Source: Ananas comosus
Taxonomy: Eukaryota > Streptophyta > Magnoliopsida > Poales > Bromeliaceae
Assembly (NCBI RefSeq): GCF_001540865.1
Contig: NC_033642.1
Location: 2,134,421 to 2,198,420 of the forward strand
Reading direction: 5' to 3'
DNA length: 64,000 bases
Under the pieces are notes generated by a model. It ran no database searches. It was given only the letters and a program-made list of their open reading frames with translations, and was not told where the DNA came from. Shown here in pieces: positions 12,501 to 24,288 of this stretch. Both the position numbers and the translations under genes were made by a program. Numbering within the stretch: the stretch's first letter is position 1; every line of letters begins with the position of its first letter.

Positions 12501-15500
12501 TAAGGAACTTTAGCTTTGTTTTCAAAGATATAATCGATCTTATTTGAATTGGAATTTGAACGTTACAAATTTGAAGACAAACCTAGTTAAAGAGTTAGAT
12601 ATTTACTAGAAAACACATGATAAATGCAAGCTTTATTTAGATGTGTTATTGTTGTATGATTCAACCTATGACAATTAGTGATAAAAATGCATTCGGAGGG
12701 GCCGAGGGGGTAGACTATATGTCACACCCCAAACCTAATTGTCCAAGCTGTAGACATGGTAGACAAATGGTAGACAAATAGAGCCATTCACTGTTGAGCA
12801 ACTAAACAAAAATAACTGAAATAAATATACTACAAGCTACAATCAATATTCATGTTTGGGTCCAATTTGATCATATTCCCGGCTCCAATGCTATCAAGAT
12901 ATTTGATGCTATGCCACTACAATTTGGTTCTAATGCCCATTTATCGAACTCCAACATTCATGCGTCAGACTCCAACGTTCGTATGCAATACTGCATACGA
13001 AAGAGAAAGTACTTTTAACTTAGTTTCATCGTTTCAATGCAGATAAGCAACTTGTTTACTTGCCTTTAATGCATCGAGAAGTTTCCTTAGGTCCACGTTC
13101 AAGTCCTCTCACTACCGGCATCTAGGGAAAATGCTACAAATAAAAAATATCTAATTCCCAAAAATTCTCTTTCCAATTAAATTAGTTATCAAAATTCTAC
13201 ACTCAATCAGAGTAGATTACAACGGACCTTATAGTCTTGTCCAAATTTTTGAGACAAATCCAGCAACATCTGAATAACAAAATAATTATGGCCTATTTAC
13301 ATTTAGTCTTGAATCAAAAATCTGTATTTACACTCAACCTTAAACGATACTGGGCCTAGGCTCTTTTTCTTTTTCAGGCCAAAAGACAATATACAACCTA
13401 AGTCAATTGTCTCTGTATTGAGGCTTGAAGGTCTATGATATATTTTTGGAAGTTATCAATTGTAACTTGCCGCTAAATCTCGCACACATTTAATACACCT
13501 CTATTTAAGGATCGCAACCTTAGGTGCTCTCAGGAGAGTAGTGATACCACCTTCCAAGAGTCACTTTCATGTTGACCGATGTGGGACAGAAGACACTGGA
13601 GGCTTGTTTGGTTCACCTATTTTAGATTATGGAAACGGAATGAAATTCATTGAGTCCGATATTATTGTTTGTTTTACAGGAATTGGATTCCAATTCCCAT
13701 TCCACTGTAAAATGAAATGATCCAATTCATTTATAGCTCAATCCGACTTTGAATTCCGGATTGGCCAATTCCAAAGTAAATCACTCAAAGCCCTCTCTTA
13801 CAAACACCTCCCTCTCCTCTCATTTTTTCACTCCCCTCTTTGTTAACCAAAACCTTCTTTCAAAATCCTAGATGTCAATTTCGATTTCCATTTCAATAAG
13901 GAACCAAACATTTTTGGATGATTCGTTATTCCATTTTCCATTCCAATACAATCCTATTTCATTTCCCATTTCTATTCCAATCATAAACCAAACATGCCCT
14001 ACGGGTGTAATCACCCACCCACTTGACTAGTGAATGACTTGAAAGACAATGGGACTGTCATGCACCTCGTCCAAAAGGACAAACCTTTTGACATATATAA
14101 ATCTCGAACAAACATCAATCTAGAAAATTGAATAGATACTTTTTAAACAGTATTCTTCAAGCCCCGGTGCTGCTTTCCAAGTTAGTTATTGACTATAAAT
14201 AATTCTTTTTTAAACTACCTCTGCTGTAAACCTGCTTGTTGGCAGATTACAAGTTGCCGATTGATTACAAATGCCTTAGTACACAGCTATTTCCATTCTT
14301 TCTTCTTCTTTTCACCCCTTCAATTTTTTTGACTCCCTAATTACAGGATTAAAGAGAAATGTCAATTAATACCGACTGATAACATTAGTATTGCTATCTT
14401 TTATAAAACCCTTTTAATTTTTTTGCAGAGCTAATACGCCCATGTTTTCAGAACCTTGATGTTTAAGAGAAGATAATTGTCGGACTGCGTCATATCGAAA
14501 ATCAGGTGAAATTGGTCAAAAAGAGGCAAGGGAGACTTAAAACCTCCTGATTGCACTGAACAAATACATATATGATGGTTCTCACGTTGAGTAGATAGTC
14601 TTGAATTTTGATAGAGCTTGTTGGTAGAAAAACAGTTAACAAGACCAACCAAAGTAGTTATGTTGGAGGCTGTCTTTTACACATAAACATAATGCATTAC
14701 TTTGTTTCATAATGACACCGATGCCGAGAAATTTTCAGATTGTCCATGTCTCCACTTATCTGAAATCAAATTTGAATTATTATCCTTCTGATGACGAAAC
14801 TGCATTAGTGATTAATGGCAACGTTGATGGACAATGTAACGTCTTACTCTGAAACGCGATCAGAGTGTTTAATGTCCTGTGGTTGGAAATAAACACTATT
14901 GGTGCATAAATATGTCATGTCCTTTTGGTCAGTTGTTGCTGGAAAATAAAAATAAATGAGCATTTTAACTTATGTCTTATCCATAATCACCTGCGGTGTA
15001 ACAGGAGCTATAAAGAACTGATGGTCCAATGCAACCTTCTAGGAAGAGCCGAATCTCGTGCTCAGCAAAAGCTCGAGAAGGCCAAAGAGCAGATTAAAAA
15101 ATTGAAGGTAAACACCCTGCCACCCTAAAACTGCCCTATACTGTTAGTTTGTGGAACATTGTGGATACAGCCTAGTAGTGCTTGTCGCCTGTGCAGGCAC
15201 GATTGCAAGAACTCGAAAAGGAATTTGAAGAAAAGGAAAATAGAATACTGAGGGATTTGAAGGCTTCAAAAAAACTTAAACCTGAAGGAATAAATTCAAA
15301 TTTCATCAAACAGAACATGTGTTCTGCTCATACTGACCTTCATTCGTCAGAAAATGGAACAAGCAAGAATATAGGAGCAATAGCAGATTCCAATAAGCCG
15401 AGTCTAATAGGTGGTAAGACAGATCACTTGAAGAGATATGCCAAGGAAAACAAAGCCCAAGATGACTTGATTTCATCAAAAGACAATACTATCAACGATG

Positions 15501-15904
15501 AAACAGACCTAGAAAGTAGTTTCTTTGTGGATGAGGATGACCTTGGACTACCTCGGAAGTCATCGGAGTCTCCGTCTTCTGCTTCTGATAGCAAAATGCT
15601 AGTGAACCTTTGCAAAGGTATAGAGATTGGGAAGTCGTCAATGCTATATATATTTTCTGTTTAAATGGCTACTTTTATCATGAATTTAACTACGACGTTT
15701 TAGCATTTCGCTCAGGATATGATGTGAGAGATGCTTTCGGGAAAATGGAAGAGGGAAATGCAACAGATACAAGTTCAATGTGGACTAAAGAAATATTGTT
15801 AATTGATGACATCACTAAACAATCTACTTCACACTTAGCCAATAAAGGAATTCAGGCGAATGAGGCAATTTCATGCCCTGGTGAGAGCTGTTCTTGTTCT
15901 GTTT

Positions 15905-15943
<39 letters not shown>

Positions 15944-16733
15944 CTGACAATACATTGGTTTGAGATTTTACATGTAAATAAACAGTAAAGTGAAAGGTAA
16001 AATTGAAAGAGATTTTTGAAAGGTAAGTTGCAGGAAACATAGCATAACAGATAAATCTGATCCTTGAAATCAACTACAATTAATTCACTACTCTTTAAGG
16101 GATTCTATGATAATGGTGGAAATTTTTTTTTTCAGTTTATCACCAAAGCTTAGATGTTTTTTGAGGCAACGTACCTTGATGTTGCGGATACAAACATGTG
16201 GTGTACATCAAAGTTCAACTTAATCTTAAGATAAATTGAAGACATAATAAAAGATTTATTATCAAAATCTACTCTAGTTTTCATGTTTAATGGCATATCT
16301 TTCATTTTGCTAAGATTTGTGTGTTAATCTTTTCAATGGCTTGCACTGTTTGTTAACTTACAAATTCATGGTGGAATTTTTGGTCCGGAAGGTGCGAATA
16401 GAAACATAGGGAAGTGGTCTAGGACTTCGACAATGGCTTCATCTCTCGGAATGCAAGCTGCAAAAAGAAGTGGGGATTTAATTGCTGTCGGAGCTGACGG
16501 GAGAGGAGGCAGGATCAAAGTGCTAAGATCTCTCGACCGTTCTCTGGTTCGGTTCATCCATTTTATTCTTTCTTTTCTTTCTAAAACAATCGATGTAGCT
16601 TTTTCGATGATACGACGAAGTTTTGTATGGCTTTCTGCAGGAAGAAAAGGTGCAGACTTTACGGCCAAAGAAGCACAAGCTTGGAGCCAACAGTGGTCAG
16701 TTTCAGATAGAGCATTTCTTTGGAAAGACATGA
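9575..16733 (+). CDS. TRAIP-like RING-H2 E3 ubiquitin-protein ligase (10 exons)
   Basis: I reconstruct exons 9575-9693, 9807-10068, 10530-10631, 10719-10801, 10923-11039, 15005-15107, 15197-15617, 15716-15880, 16392-16546 and 16641-16733. All introns are GT-AG, and the reading frame stays open for 539 codons. Residues C12, C15, C32, H34, H37, C40, C56 and C59 form a C3H2C3 RING, the domain that recruits the E2 enzyme. A long charged, coiled-coil-like region follows (exons 2-7), then a conserved C-terminal block with SGDLIAVGADGRGGRIKVL. The last residues include QFQIEHFF (529-536), which fits the PIP-box pattern QxxIxxFF for binding PCNA. In animals TRAIP ubiquitinates proteins at stalled replisomes; a similar nuclear role is inferred here. 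Intron 5 is 3965 bp and filled with repeats. The start ATG is the first in frame before the RING and follows a short GC-rich leader. Confidence 0.9.
11982..12097. repeat. three-copy minisatellite in intron 5
   Basis: Three imperfect direct copies of a unit of about 39 bp (core GGAATATCA...CCCTGGGAA.TCCT) begin at 11982, 12021 and 12059. They lie inside the large intron and have no coding meaning. Confidence 0.75.
12720..13590. mobile_element. possible LTR fragment in intron 5
   Basis: It begins TGTCACACCCCAAACC, a start seen in many plant LTRs, and GATGTGGGACA near 13580 resembles a common LTR tail motif. No clear target duplication or internal domain was found, so this is tentative. Confidence 0.3.
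13605..13999. mobile_element. MITE with GGGCATGTTTGGTT-type ends, in intron 5
   Basis: The left end reads GGCTTGTTTGGTTCACC. The right end reads, on the minus strand, GGGCATGTTTGGTTTATGATT. The interior holds CATTCC/GGAATG-rich blocks in inverted order. The same family recurs at 35925-37560. The target duplication is not clear; the terminal style suggests PIF/Harbinger or hAT. Confidence 0.55.
15909..15943. repeat. (T)35 tract in intron 8 of the TRAIP-like gene
   Basis: An uninterrupted run of 35 T starts 28 bp after the 5' splice site of intron 8. It is probably a slippage-prone homopolymer. Confidence 0.95.
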
Positions 16734-17394
16734 GGCTTACACACGACGGAACCCAAAAAGGCCTTCAGTGCAATGTAAATGCTTACATAATTAGAATGAG
16801 AAATCAGAGGTGAATGAAAAGCTAGCATGCCAGTTTGATTGCATCAAACCAAAGGCAACTCAAAAAGAATAGCGCGTCGAGAAAGGTTTTCGCGGAGAAA
16901 TGTTACTGAAATGTAGCAAATTTTGGTTGAATGAAAGATTGTTCTGGGAATTTTTGACTTCACTTGTAAAAAATGGGAGGTGTGCAGTGGAAGTTGGTAA
17001 GATGGCATCTACACTTCTCTTTGTTTTGGGTAAAAATGTATGGGCAGTTCGTCAGTTGTTGGCCATTTTGAAATAGCTCCCCCTCTATATTTTTCAATCA
17101 AGATCTGCTCTTAAAATTTTGAATTAAGAGAATCCGAGTCAATTTCATAGGCATTATGTTAAATTTAATGAATTTTTCGATCGGTGCCTCATTCACTGCA
17201 CCTGCATCAGCACCACAAATGGGTGCAGTGGGCATTTGTGTGTCTGGTCTGGGCCCTCACTGTCAGCAGGCAACCTACATACACTGACTGTGTAGGTGGC
17301 CGAATCTTGTCATTCGCGGATGGTCAGATGATGTCAAACCTCTCTTAAACTGAGAGCTCTCAAGCTGAACTCGGGAAGCTTGCCCCCCAGTTTG
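16734..17394. other. 3' flank of the TRAIP-like gene, no other gene
   Basis: This is the likely 3' UTR followed by intergenic sequence. No convincing polyadenylation hexamer stands out, and no coding signal is seen. Confidence 0.5.
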
Positions 17395-17600
17395 AGGGAG
17401 TTCTGGTCCAAGAACATTGCTCTGTTTGCTTCTTGAGTCTTTGCCATTGTTCATTCATTTGCTGCATCCTACGATCCATTCGCTCGAAGAATGCAGCAAA
17501 TTGGGCCTCCCATGCCCTTAGTCCGATGGTAGCGGTTGTCGAGGCCTGCTCTATTGCGGCTTTGGTAAACGTATCTAGAATGTCAAAAAGAGTTACGTCA
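17395..17600 (-). pseudogene. possible retroelement gag-like fragment
   Basis: On the minus strand a short open stretch reads as a glutamine- and methionine-rich helix (it includes FFERMDRRMQQMNEQWQ). This resembles the start of a plant gag-type polyprotein. It is interrupted at its 5' side by the LINE inserted at 17616. No zinc knuckle or other domain is visible, so the assignment is weak. Confidence 0.25.
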
Positions 17601-17615
17601 AAGTGTCCTATAGTG

Positions 17616-20571
17616 TACTGAGGGGTTACGAAAGGCCCTGACGTCCTGGAGCAAGGGCTTTTCCTCGGCTCTCAAACTTCAGACCTCCAACTGTCTATCC
17701 TGGATTGCTTGGCTGGATTCAGTGGAAGAGATGAGACCGCTTTCGCCTCTAGAATGTAGATTCCGTCCGAAACTTAAAATGAGATATGAGGAGCTCTGTT
17801 TACTTGAGGAAATCAAATGGAAACAAAGGTCAAGAGTTCGCTGGCTTCGGGAGGGGGACGCAAATACCAAGTTTTTCCATCTCCGCGCTAGTTGCCGCAG
17901 AAGTGTCAACAACATCTCGCAGCTCTCGGATGGTACCAATCTCCTCTCCACTCTCGTTTCTATTGCTAACCATTTGTACACCTTCTTCCATTCTCAGCTA
18001 GGTCGCATGCCTCAGACTACCGCAAATATATCCTTCTCTTTCCTTTATGGCCAGCCCGAGATCGATCTGTCCTTCTTCCTCTCCCCCTTCTCATCTGATG
18101 AAGTGAAATTGGCCATCTGGTCAAGTGCGCCAGATAAAGCTCCAGGCCCGGATGGCTTTCCGATTCTCTTTTACCGTCACTGTTGGCATCTCCTGAAGGC
18201 GGACATTATGGAAGTCTTCTACGCCTTTTTCCATGGCTCGGTTGATTTGAGTAGCCTGAACACTGGGTGGATCTGCTCGATACCTAAATCACCAACCTTC
18301 CTATTAGCTTCTGACCTCCACCCGATCAGTCTTATCCGCAGCCTCGGCAAGATCATCTCGAAAGTGTTAGCCATTCGCCTCCAATCGGCCATGACTCGAC
18401 TGATTAATCCGTTTCTAGTGGCTTTCATCAAAGGACGTGACATTCTAGACAATTTCTACTATGCTCACATCCTTACCCACCACCTTAAAGCTACAAATAC
18501 CCCGGCGACCATCCTAAAGATCGACTTCTAGCGGGCGTTTGATCACATTAAGTGGTCCTTCCCTCTTGATTTAATCAAATCTCGGGGCTTCGGCGAGAGG
18601 TGGATCAATTGGATCTCGGTTCTGTTGGGTTCGAACTCCTCTGCGGTCCTTCTCAATGGAGTGCCAGGCAGATCTTTCGCTCATAATAAAGGGCTCAGAC
18701 AAGGAGATCCCCTCTCCCCTCTCCTTTTCGTCCTTTGTATTGATGTTCTTTTTAGACTAGTGGATAAGGCGGTTCTCTCTGATCATATTCTTGCGGTAGG
18801 AATCGGTGATGCCAAAGTTCATTCCCTCCATTTTGCGGATGATGTCCTCTTGTTCTTTGACGGATCATTCAGATCAGCGACAATCATCAAATCCATCCTG
18901 GATGCCTTCTCCAAATGTTCGGGACTCAAGATCAATTTCAACAAGAGCACGCTAACTCCCATCAACATAGCTGAAGATCAGGCTGCAGGTATCTCCATGA
19001 TTTTCAATTGCCCTTTACAATCTTTCCCTCTGTCGTATCTGGGTTTACCACTTTCTCCTAAGAATCTTCGACGTGCTGATTACCTTCCACTCATTGAGAA
19101 CATCGATAAGCGTCTAGCCGGTTGGAAATGGGCGTCTCTTTCGAGAGGAGGGCGCCTAATCCTGCTTAACTCTGTTCTCTCTTCGCTTCCGACATTTTTT
19201 TGCTATGTTTTTGCCCTGCCTTCTTGGGTTATTAAAGAAATTGACAAGATAAGGCGAGGTTTCTTCTGGAAAGGCAAAAACAAGACGAATGGCTTTCATT
19301 CTTGCTAACTGGAACTAGGTTTGTCGCCCACTCAATGTAGGAGGGGTAGGAATCAGAAATTTACAGGTGATGAAGTCGGCACTTTTGATGAAGAGCCTTT
19401 GGAAATACTACACTACTCCGTCCCTCCCTTGGGTCACCCTGTTGAAACAGAAACACTATAAACGAAGGCTGGCCGCGATCACAAAAAGCGCACCGAAAGG
19501 ATGCTGCCCTCTCTGGCGTGGTATTTTCAGGATGCAAGCGCCCTTCCTCATCTCGATTGATTTTATTCTACACGATGGTATCGAAACCCCCTTCTGGAAT
19601 GGTCGGTGGAGTGGTCACACCTCACTCAGGAATCGTTTCCCGAATCTTTACGAGGCCTCTACCAACATCCATCTCTCGGTCAACATGTGGTGTCGTCGCT
19701 TTGCTAACCTTCAAAACCTGGGATTCGACTTTCCTCTCAACTTCAAGGAGCATCTGGAACTTCAGCAGCTCTCACCACTGCTGAATACCCTGGTCCTATC
19801 TCCGGACATTAGCGATTCAATCCTTTGGAGATGGACAGGTGACGGCAGATTCTCGGTAAAAAGTGCATCCGATTTCCTTTTATATGATGGATTAAACAAC
19901 TGCATCCTTCCATTTCTCTGGAAACTTAAAATCCCGCTCAGAGTTAAGCTCTTCATTTGGCTCGCTGTGAGAAATAAAGTCCTGACGACCGACAATCTCA
20001 TGAAGCGTGGATGGCGCGGACCAACTATTTGCGTCTTTTGTAATTTAGAGGGCGAATCCCTGACACATATCTTGTTCTCTTGCTTTTTCGCATCATCAGT
20101 ATGGAACTGTCTTATGTCTCCTGCTGAGCTCAATTTTGCCGGGACAAGCAGTATGGTGGAAGGTTTAGAAGCACGATGGGGAAGAATGAGGCGATCGGTA
20201 CAAGCACAATATCTAAACTTCATCGACCTTACTTTTGTAGCCTTTTGTTGGGAAATCTGGAAAGAGCGGAATAGGAGAATCTTCGAGAATCGACAAGTTC
20301 GTTTCGATATCCTGGGAAGGACCATCCTCGAGACAGTCTCCTTTTGGAACGTGGTATTAGCCAGATCGAAGCCTTAGATACTCGATCTTCTCATTTCCCG
20401 GGAGCAGATGTGTTCTCTTTTGTTCTCAGTTTCTCTTTTGTCATTCCCAAGCCTTAGGTTCTCTTTTGTTCCCTTGGCGGGATGGTCGTGCCCTCTAATG
20501 GATACCCCTGTATTTACGGTCAGTTGTTTCTACCTGTAAAATAGCGTTCAACCCTGTTTAATAAAAAAAAA
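17616..20571 (+). mobile_element. 5'-truncated L1-type LINE (non-LTR retrotransposon), inactive
   Basis: Codes for the ORF2 reverse transcriptase and the C-terminal zf-RVT region, but not the endonuclease. Visible landmarks are WLREGDANTKFFH, APDKAPGPDGF, a LRQGDPLSPLLF block, the catalytic FADD in HFADDVLLF, GLPLSPKNLR, and the zinc-binding-like CVFCNLEGESLTHILFSC near the end. Motif A reads KIDF-stop-RAFD because of a TAG at 18529-18531. A second stop at 19306-19308 and a frame change follow before the last frame (to 20377). A 3' A-tract ends at 20571. The element is flanked by a 15-bp target duplication, AAGTGTCCTATAGTG at 17601-17615 and AAGTGTCCTACAGTG at 20572-20586 (14 of 15 match). 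Truncation at the 5' end is typical of target-primed reverse transcription. Confidence 0.92.
17722..20377 (+). pseudogene. LINE reverse transcriptase / zf-RVT coding remains
   Basis: Three open stretches lie at 17722-18531, 18625-19308 and 19367-20377. The first two share a frame and are split by a TAG inside RT motif A. The third, carrying the zf-RVT region, is in another frame. The frame is also open upstream of the first Met (to about 17690), as expected when the true start has been lost by truncation. The product would need several changes to be continuous, so it is non-functional. Confidence 0.88.
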
Positions 20572-20586
20572 AAGTGTCCTACAGTG

Positions 20587-21480
20587 CGTGTCAAAATTAT
20601 GTTGGCAGGAAAATGTGCGACCGACGCGTGGCGCTCTCTAGTTTGTCCGCTTCTTGAGATTGAATGCTGGATCTGACTATGTCTCAGGTGCTGATTGGCG
20701 AGGGAACAGTTCGGTCGGGTTCAATCTCGAGGGAAAGCCAATTATAGGGCTTCACACACAAGCCGAAGACCTAAAACTTCGGCTTTCAAGCTTTTGATGG
20801 AACAAGACTTTCGCACAATACCGATCCTTGAAAGTCTTGTCAAATGAGGGTGAAAAATATTAATGATAATTTCACAAATACTTGGTGGGCAATTTTACAA
20901 TCCACTCTCTACAAACATCAAATGGAGAGTCAAGCATAAGAGCAATAACAAAATAAACAAAACCACAAGAACACAAGGATTTACATGGTTTGACTATGCC
21001 TACATCCATCGGAGAACAATGTATAAGAAGCTTTCAATATAAACTTGAAGATTACAAGAGAGATTTAAATAGGAAAAATATTACCTTAACACTAAAGTAT
21101 AAAAAGAGAGCTCCAACAATATCTAGCTCTATCCAAATAGTGTAAACCACACCTCACAAGGAAGATCTCATCTTCTTCTTAATAGAATTAAGATCAAAAC
21201 CAAGCTCCTGGGTTTTCTCTCTTTTCTCCCACTTCTTTTCTCACTTTCTACTTCTCTCTCTCTTTTCTCTCATATTCTAATGTTTCACTTTAGCTCCTAA
21301 GAAAAGAAGCTATCAATATGAGCCTTTGGATCAAAAGAACCATGATTCAAAGGCTTACAAATAGGAGGCCACATACATAATAAGAAAATATAAAAAAGGG
21401 AGATTTTGACTTCACCAAATTACAGAGCCCAAATAATAAGGCCCAAATAACAAATAGTCTCAATGTAACTAGCTCAATAG
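20587..21480 (-). mobile_element. LTR-like remnant (copia-style leader, antisense)
   Basis: The stretch around 20930-21130 (ACACAAGGATTTACATGGTT and CTACATCCATCGGAGAAC) resembles the antisense of R/U5 regions of plant copia LTRs. A similar layout is seen in the better-bounded LTR at 24289. I could not find TG...CA ends with a matching target duplication, so the limits are approximate. The first ~230 bp continue the sequence that the LINE interrupted. Confidence 0.35.
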
Positions 21481-22256
21481 AAAGGCAGTGACCCACACAG
21501 ATGGAGGCGTGCGAAGCGGAGATGTGTTCATCGGTGAGGATGAGCTGGTCCGGCGATGGTTGGAATGGACGTTCGCAGGCGAAGTCATTGTCGGGCGAGA
21601 TGGTAGCCAAAGAGCAGTGGCCAGTGGATTCTATTATTGCAGCTACTCCTATGTTACATTACAACTACTCCTCGATTACGTTATAGCGACTACTCAGATG
21701 CGAGGCATAGACTGGTGCTTGAGATGATGTTCAGATTTAGGTGCATAGCCACTATCACCGGAGAAACTCCTATGATTCGCCACCCTTCGTTTCTCAACTG
21801 TTCCCTAACTTTGCGCCTTCAAATCGAGCCCATTTGAATTTTGAACAATTCAATTCAAATAGACCCACCTTTTATTCGATGAAATGGATATGTTCGAGCA
21901 TAATATTGAAATCAATACCAAAGTGCTTTTAGCATAGCCTTTCGCCGAAATCTAAGGGCGCTTCGTATATTCTACGCTTATTTTCGGTGCCAACAAAACT
22001 ATTTAAATATTTCATATTTAATGGTTTGTTAAAGTTTGACAATATTGGTCTAGTTTCCTTTAGTATTTTTCCACGACTTTAATTTTGAGTTGCGCAGTTT
22101 AAAAGTGTTAAATTATTAATATTTAAACGAAAAAAAAAAATCCTTTTTGATATCTATGCATAGTACATAGTTAAAATTAATTCTAGTGAAAACTCATTGT
22201 ACGGGTCCTTTTTGAATTGAACTATTCATAATTTGTGAATTGGTCCCTATACACCT
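21481..22256. other. intergenic, no gene seen
   Basis: Mixed-composition sequence with short incidental open frames (to about 79 codons) and no recognisable motif. Confidence 0.5.
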
Positions 22257-22265
22257 TTTTTTTTA

Positions 22266-23210
22266 GGGTTATTTGCATACACGTCCCTCCAAACATAGCA
22301 AATTGCGGATATATCCCTGCAAATTGGAAACTTCATAAGTTATCCTTGCAAAAGTCATAAGTTATGCAGATATGTCCTTACCGTCCAGATCTGTTAGAAA
22401 ATTTTCGTTAACCACGGTTAAAATACTTAACCATGGTTAATTATAGTGTGAATTGACGTATTTACCCTTCTTCCTCTTCCTCCTCTTCCTCTTCCTTCTA
22501 CTTCGTCGCCGGCGAGGAGATATGGCGGCGACGGTGGCGAATCCTCTTCCTTTTCCTCTTCCCTCTTCCCTCTTCCTCTTCTCCCTTTTTCTCCCTTCTT
22601 TCTTCTTCCTCTTCCCTCTTCTTCGTCACCGGTGAGGGAGAAGAATCTCGTCGGGGTCGGTCTCGGAGGAAAGGCGGGCGAGTTTCTGGACGAGAAGCTC
22701 AAGGGCGTTGTTGTCGACGAGGGCGGCGACGAGGGCGTGTGCGGGGTCGTCGTGGTCACCGAGGACGTCGGCGTCGGTGAGGTCGGTGAGGAGGGAGACG
22801 ACGTCGCCGGCGATGTCGGCGATGTCGTGGCCGAGGAGGCCGACGAGGGAGGGGACGGCGTTGAGAGCGACGAGCTCCGGGTAGAGCTCCGGTGCTCGGC
22901 GTTCTTCCCTCTTCTTCGTCGCCGGCGAACCTGACCCCGCGCCGCCGCCGCCGTCGTCTGCTTCGACGGTCCAAAAAGGAAAAGAAAGAGAAGGGGAAGA
23001 GGAAAACTTTTGGAGGGATATATTTGTGAGTGTAAAATGGTCATTTCACGACTTCGCTGTTAAAAAACAAACAGCTCACTAACAGATGTTAACTGCAGGA
23101 ACATATCTGTATAACTTGGGACTTTTGCAGGAATAACTTATGGAGTTTCGATTTTGCAGGGATATATCCGCAATTGGCTATGTTTGCAGGGAGCTGTATA
23201 CATTTGACCC
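22266..23210. mobile_element. Pack-MULE: Mutator-like element carrying a captured gene fragment
   Basis: Long terminal inverted repeats of about 145 bp, roughly 80% identical by eye, start GGGTTATTTGCATACACG and end ...CTGTATACATTTGACCC. They are flanked by a 9-bp duplication, TTTTTTTTA, at 22257-22265 and 23211-23219. Nine-base target duplications and long TIRs point to Mutator-like elements. The homopolymeric target makes this duplication weaker evidence than usual, but relatives at 45426 and 60049 have better 9-bp duplications. Between the arms the base composition switches abruptly to very GC-rich sequence, part of which encodes a CTNNBL1-like segment on the minus strand. Confidence 0.82.
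22629..22898 (-). pseudogene. captured fragment of a CTNNBL1 (beta-catenin-like protein 1) homologue
   Basis: The minus strand is open for 90 codons in this frame. It reads LYPELVALNAVPSL, VGLLGHDIADIAGDV, LTDLTDADVL, ALVAALVDNNALELLVQ and KLARLSSETDPDE. This matches the armadillo-like region of CTNNBL1, a spliceosome-associated (Prp19 complex) protein, from my memory of the family. There is no start codon, and the similarity stops near 22645 where the sequence becomes simple. It sits wholly between the arms of the Pack-MULE, so it is a transduplicated fragment and not a gene in its own right. Strand-shadow frames on both strands are longer but low in complexity. Confidence 0.8.
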
Positions 23211-23697
23211 TTTTTTTTATATCCTGAAACATGAAAACAAGATTTAATTTTTTTAATATATATAAAATGAGCAATTTATTCTTTCCTGTAAGTAATATAC
23301 TTCTTTCAACTTTTAATATGATTTATAATTCTTTAATTTAAAGTTAAAATATTAGACTTTGTAATGATCAAACTAACCTGTAATATTTATAGTTTGGTTT
23401 CTCCATTAGACTTTTTAATATATATTTTGCTCCGGCTCAAAATGTGAAGTAAATAGACATCAAACTTAGAACCTCATATACCAATTTTTAAGTCTTTAAC
23501 TAATTTTTATTCTATTGAAATACATCTTTGGTTTCAAAAAAATTAGGAATAATTCTCTATAGCTAATTTTATTGGAAAAAAAGGATTATTTTGCTAGCCC
23601 TTTGTTAAAAAATAAAAAAGAACAGACCCAAGGGATATATTTGTATAACTCATAATTTTTGGAGAGAGAAATATAAGATAGAAAATTTTGTAGAAAT

Positions 23698-24158
23698 TGT
23701 TACGACAAACGCACAAACGAAAAAAAATGGCGAACACGAAACAATCAAACCACAAGCAGAAAATAAAGAGAACACATAGATTTACGTGAAAAACTCATTG
23801 CAGGAAAAAACCACGGGCGAGGGAGGAAAGAACTTCACTATCAAATCAAAAAGGGAATACAATGTTCAGTTCATGCAACCAACCACGATCTCATGCCTCT
23901 AGGGCAAAAATGAAAAGGAAGCTCTTAACGGATTTCGGATCCGATCCGTACCGCGGGGGGCGGAGCCCCCCGCACCCCCCGGCGAATGTCAGTGGTGGGC
24001 TACGGGCTTGAGCCTGTCGGCCCAAACCCTCCGCTACCCACCGCAGACATTCATTTTTCCTTCACAAAATTATTTTCTAATTTGATAGCACTGCGAAACT
24101 GTCGGCGAATCGAAAATCCGAACTTGAGTTGATTATCAATTTCGAGTCAAATCTAACA
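23698..24158 (-). mobile_element. solo LTR, 461 bp, with perfect 5-bp target duplication
   Basis: It begins TGTTACGACAAACG and ends CAAATCTAACA, with GAAAT at 23693-23697 and at 24159-24163. The orientation is inferred from its resemblance to other antisense copia-style LTRs (ACACATAGATTTACGTGAAAA block). It contains a strong GC-only hairpin at 23953-23973. No internal region is present. Confidence 0.8.
23953..23973. repeat. perfect 9-bp-stem GC hairpin
   Basis: GCGGGGGGC, a GGA loop, then GCCCCCCGC. It lies inside the solo LTR at 23698-24158. Confidence 0.85.
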
Positions 24159-24288
24159 GAAATAAATTTACTTCTTGCTGGGAGCCGTATGTAATTATGC
24201 CAAAAAATTAACATAATTTCCATTACTCTATTCAACAACTGTTTGTCTTCAACACAGGGCTTTCTCGATTAATGGGCCTATGGAATAT

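Noticed and set aside
13605..13999. TSD for the MITE in intron 5
   Set aside because: CTG and CTA flanks are too weak to call a 3-bp duplication, so the superfamily was left open.
22427..23044. 205-codon Ser/Pro/Thr-rich open frame on - in the Pack-MULE
   Set aside because: It is a low-complexity frame. The alternative frame on the same strand gives the recognisable CTNNBL1-like segment.
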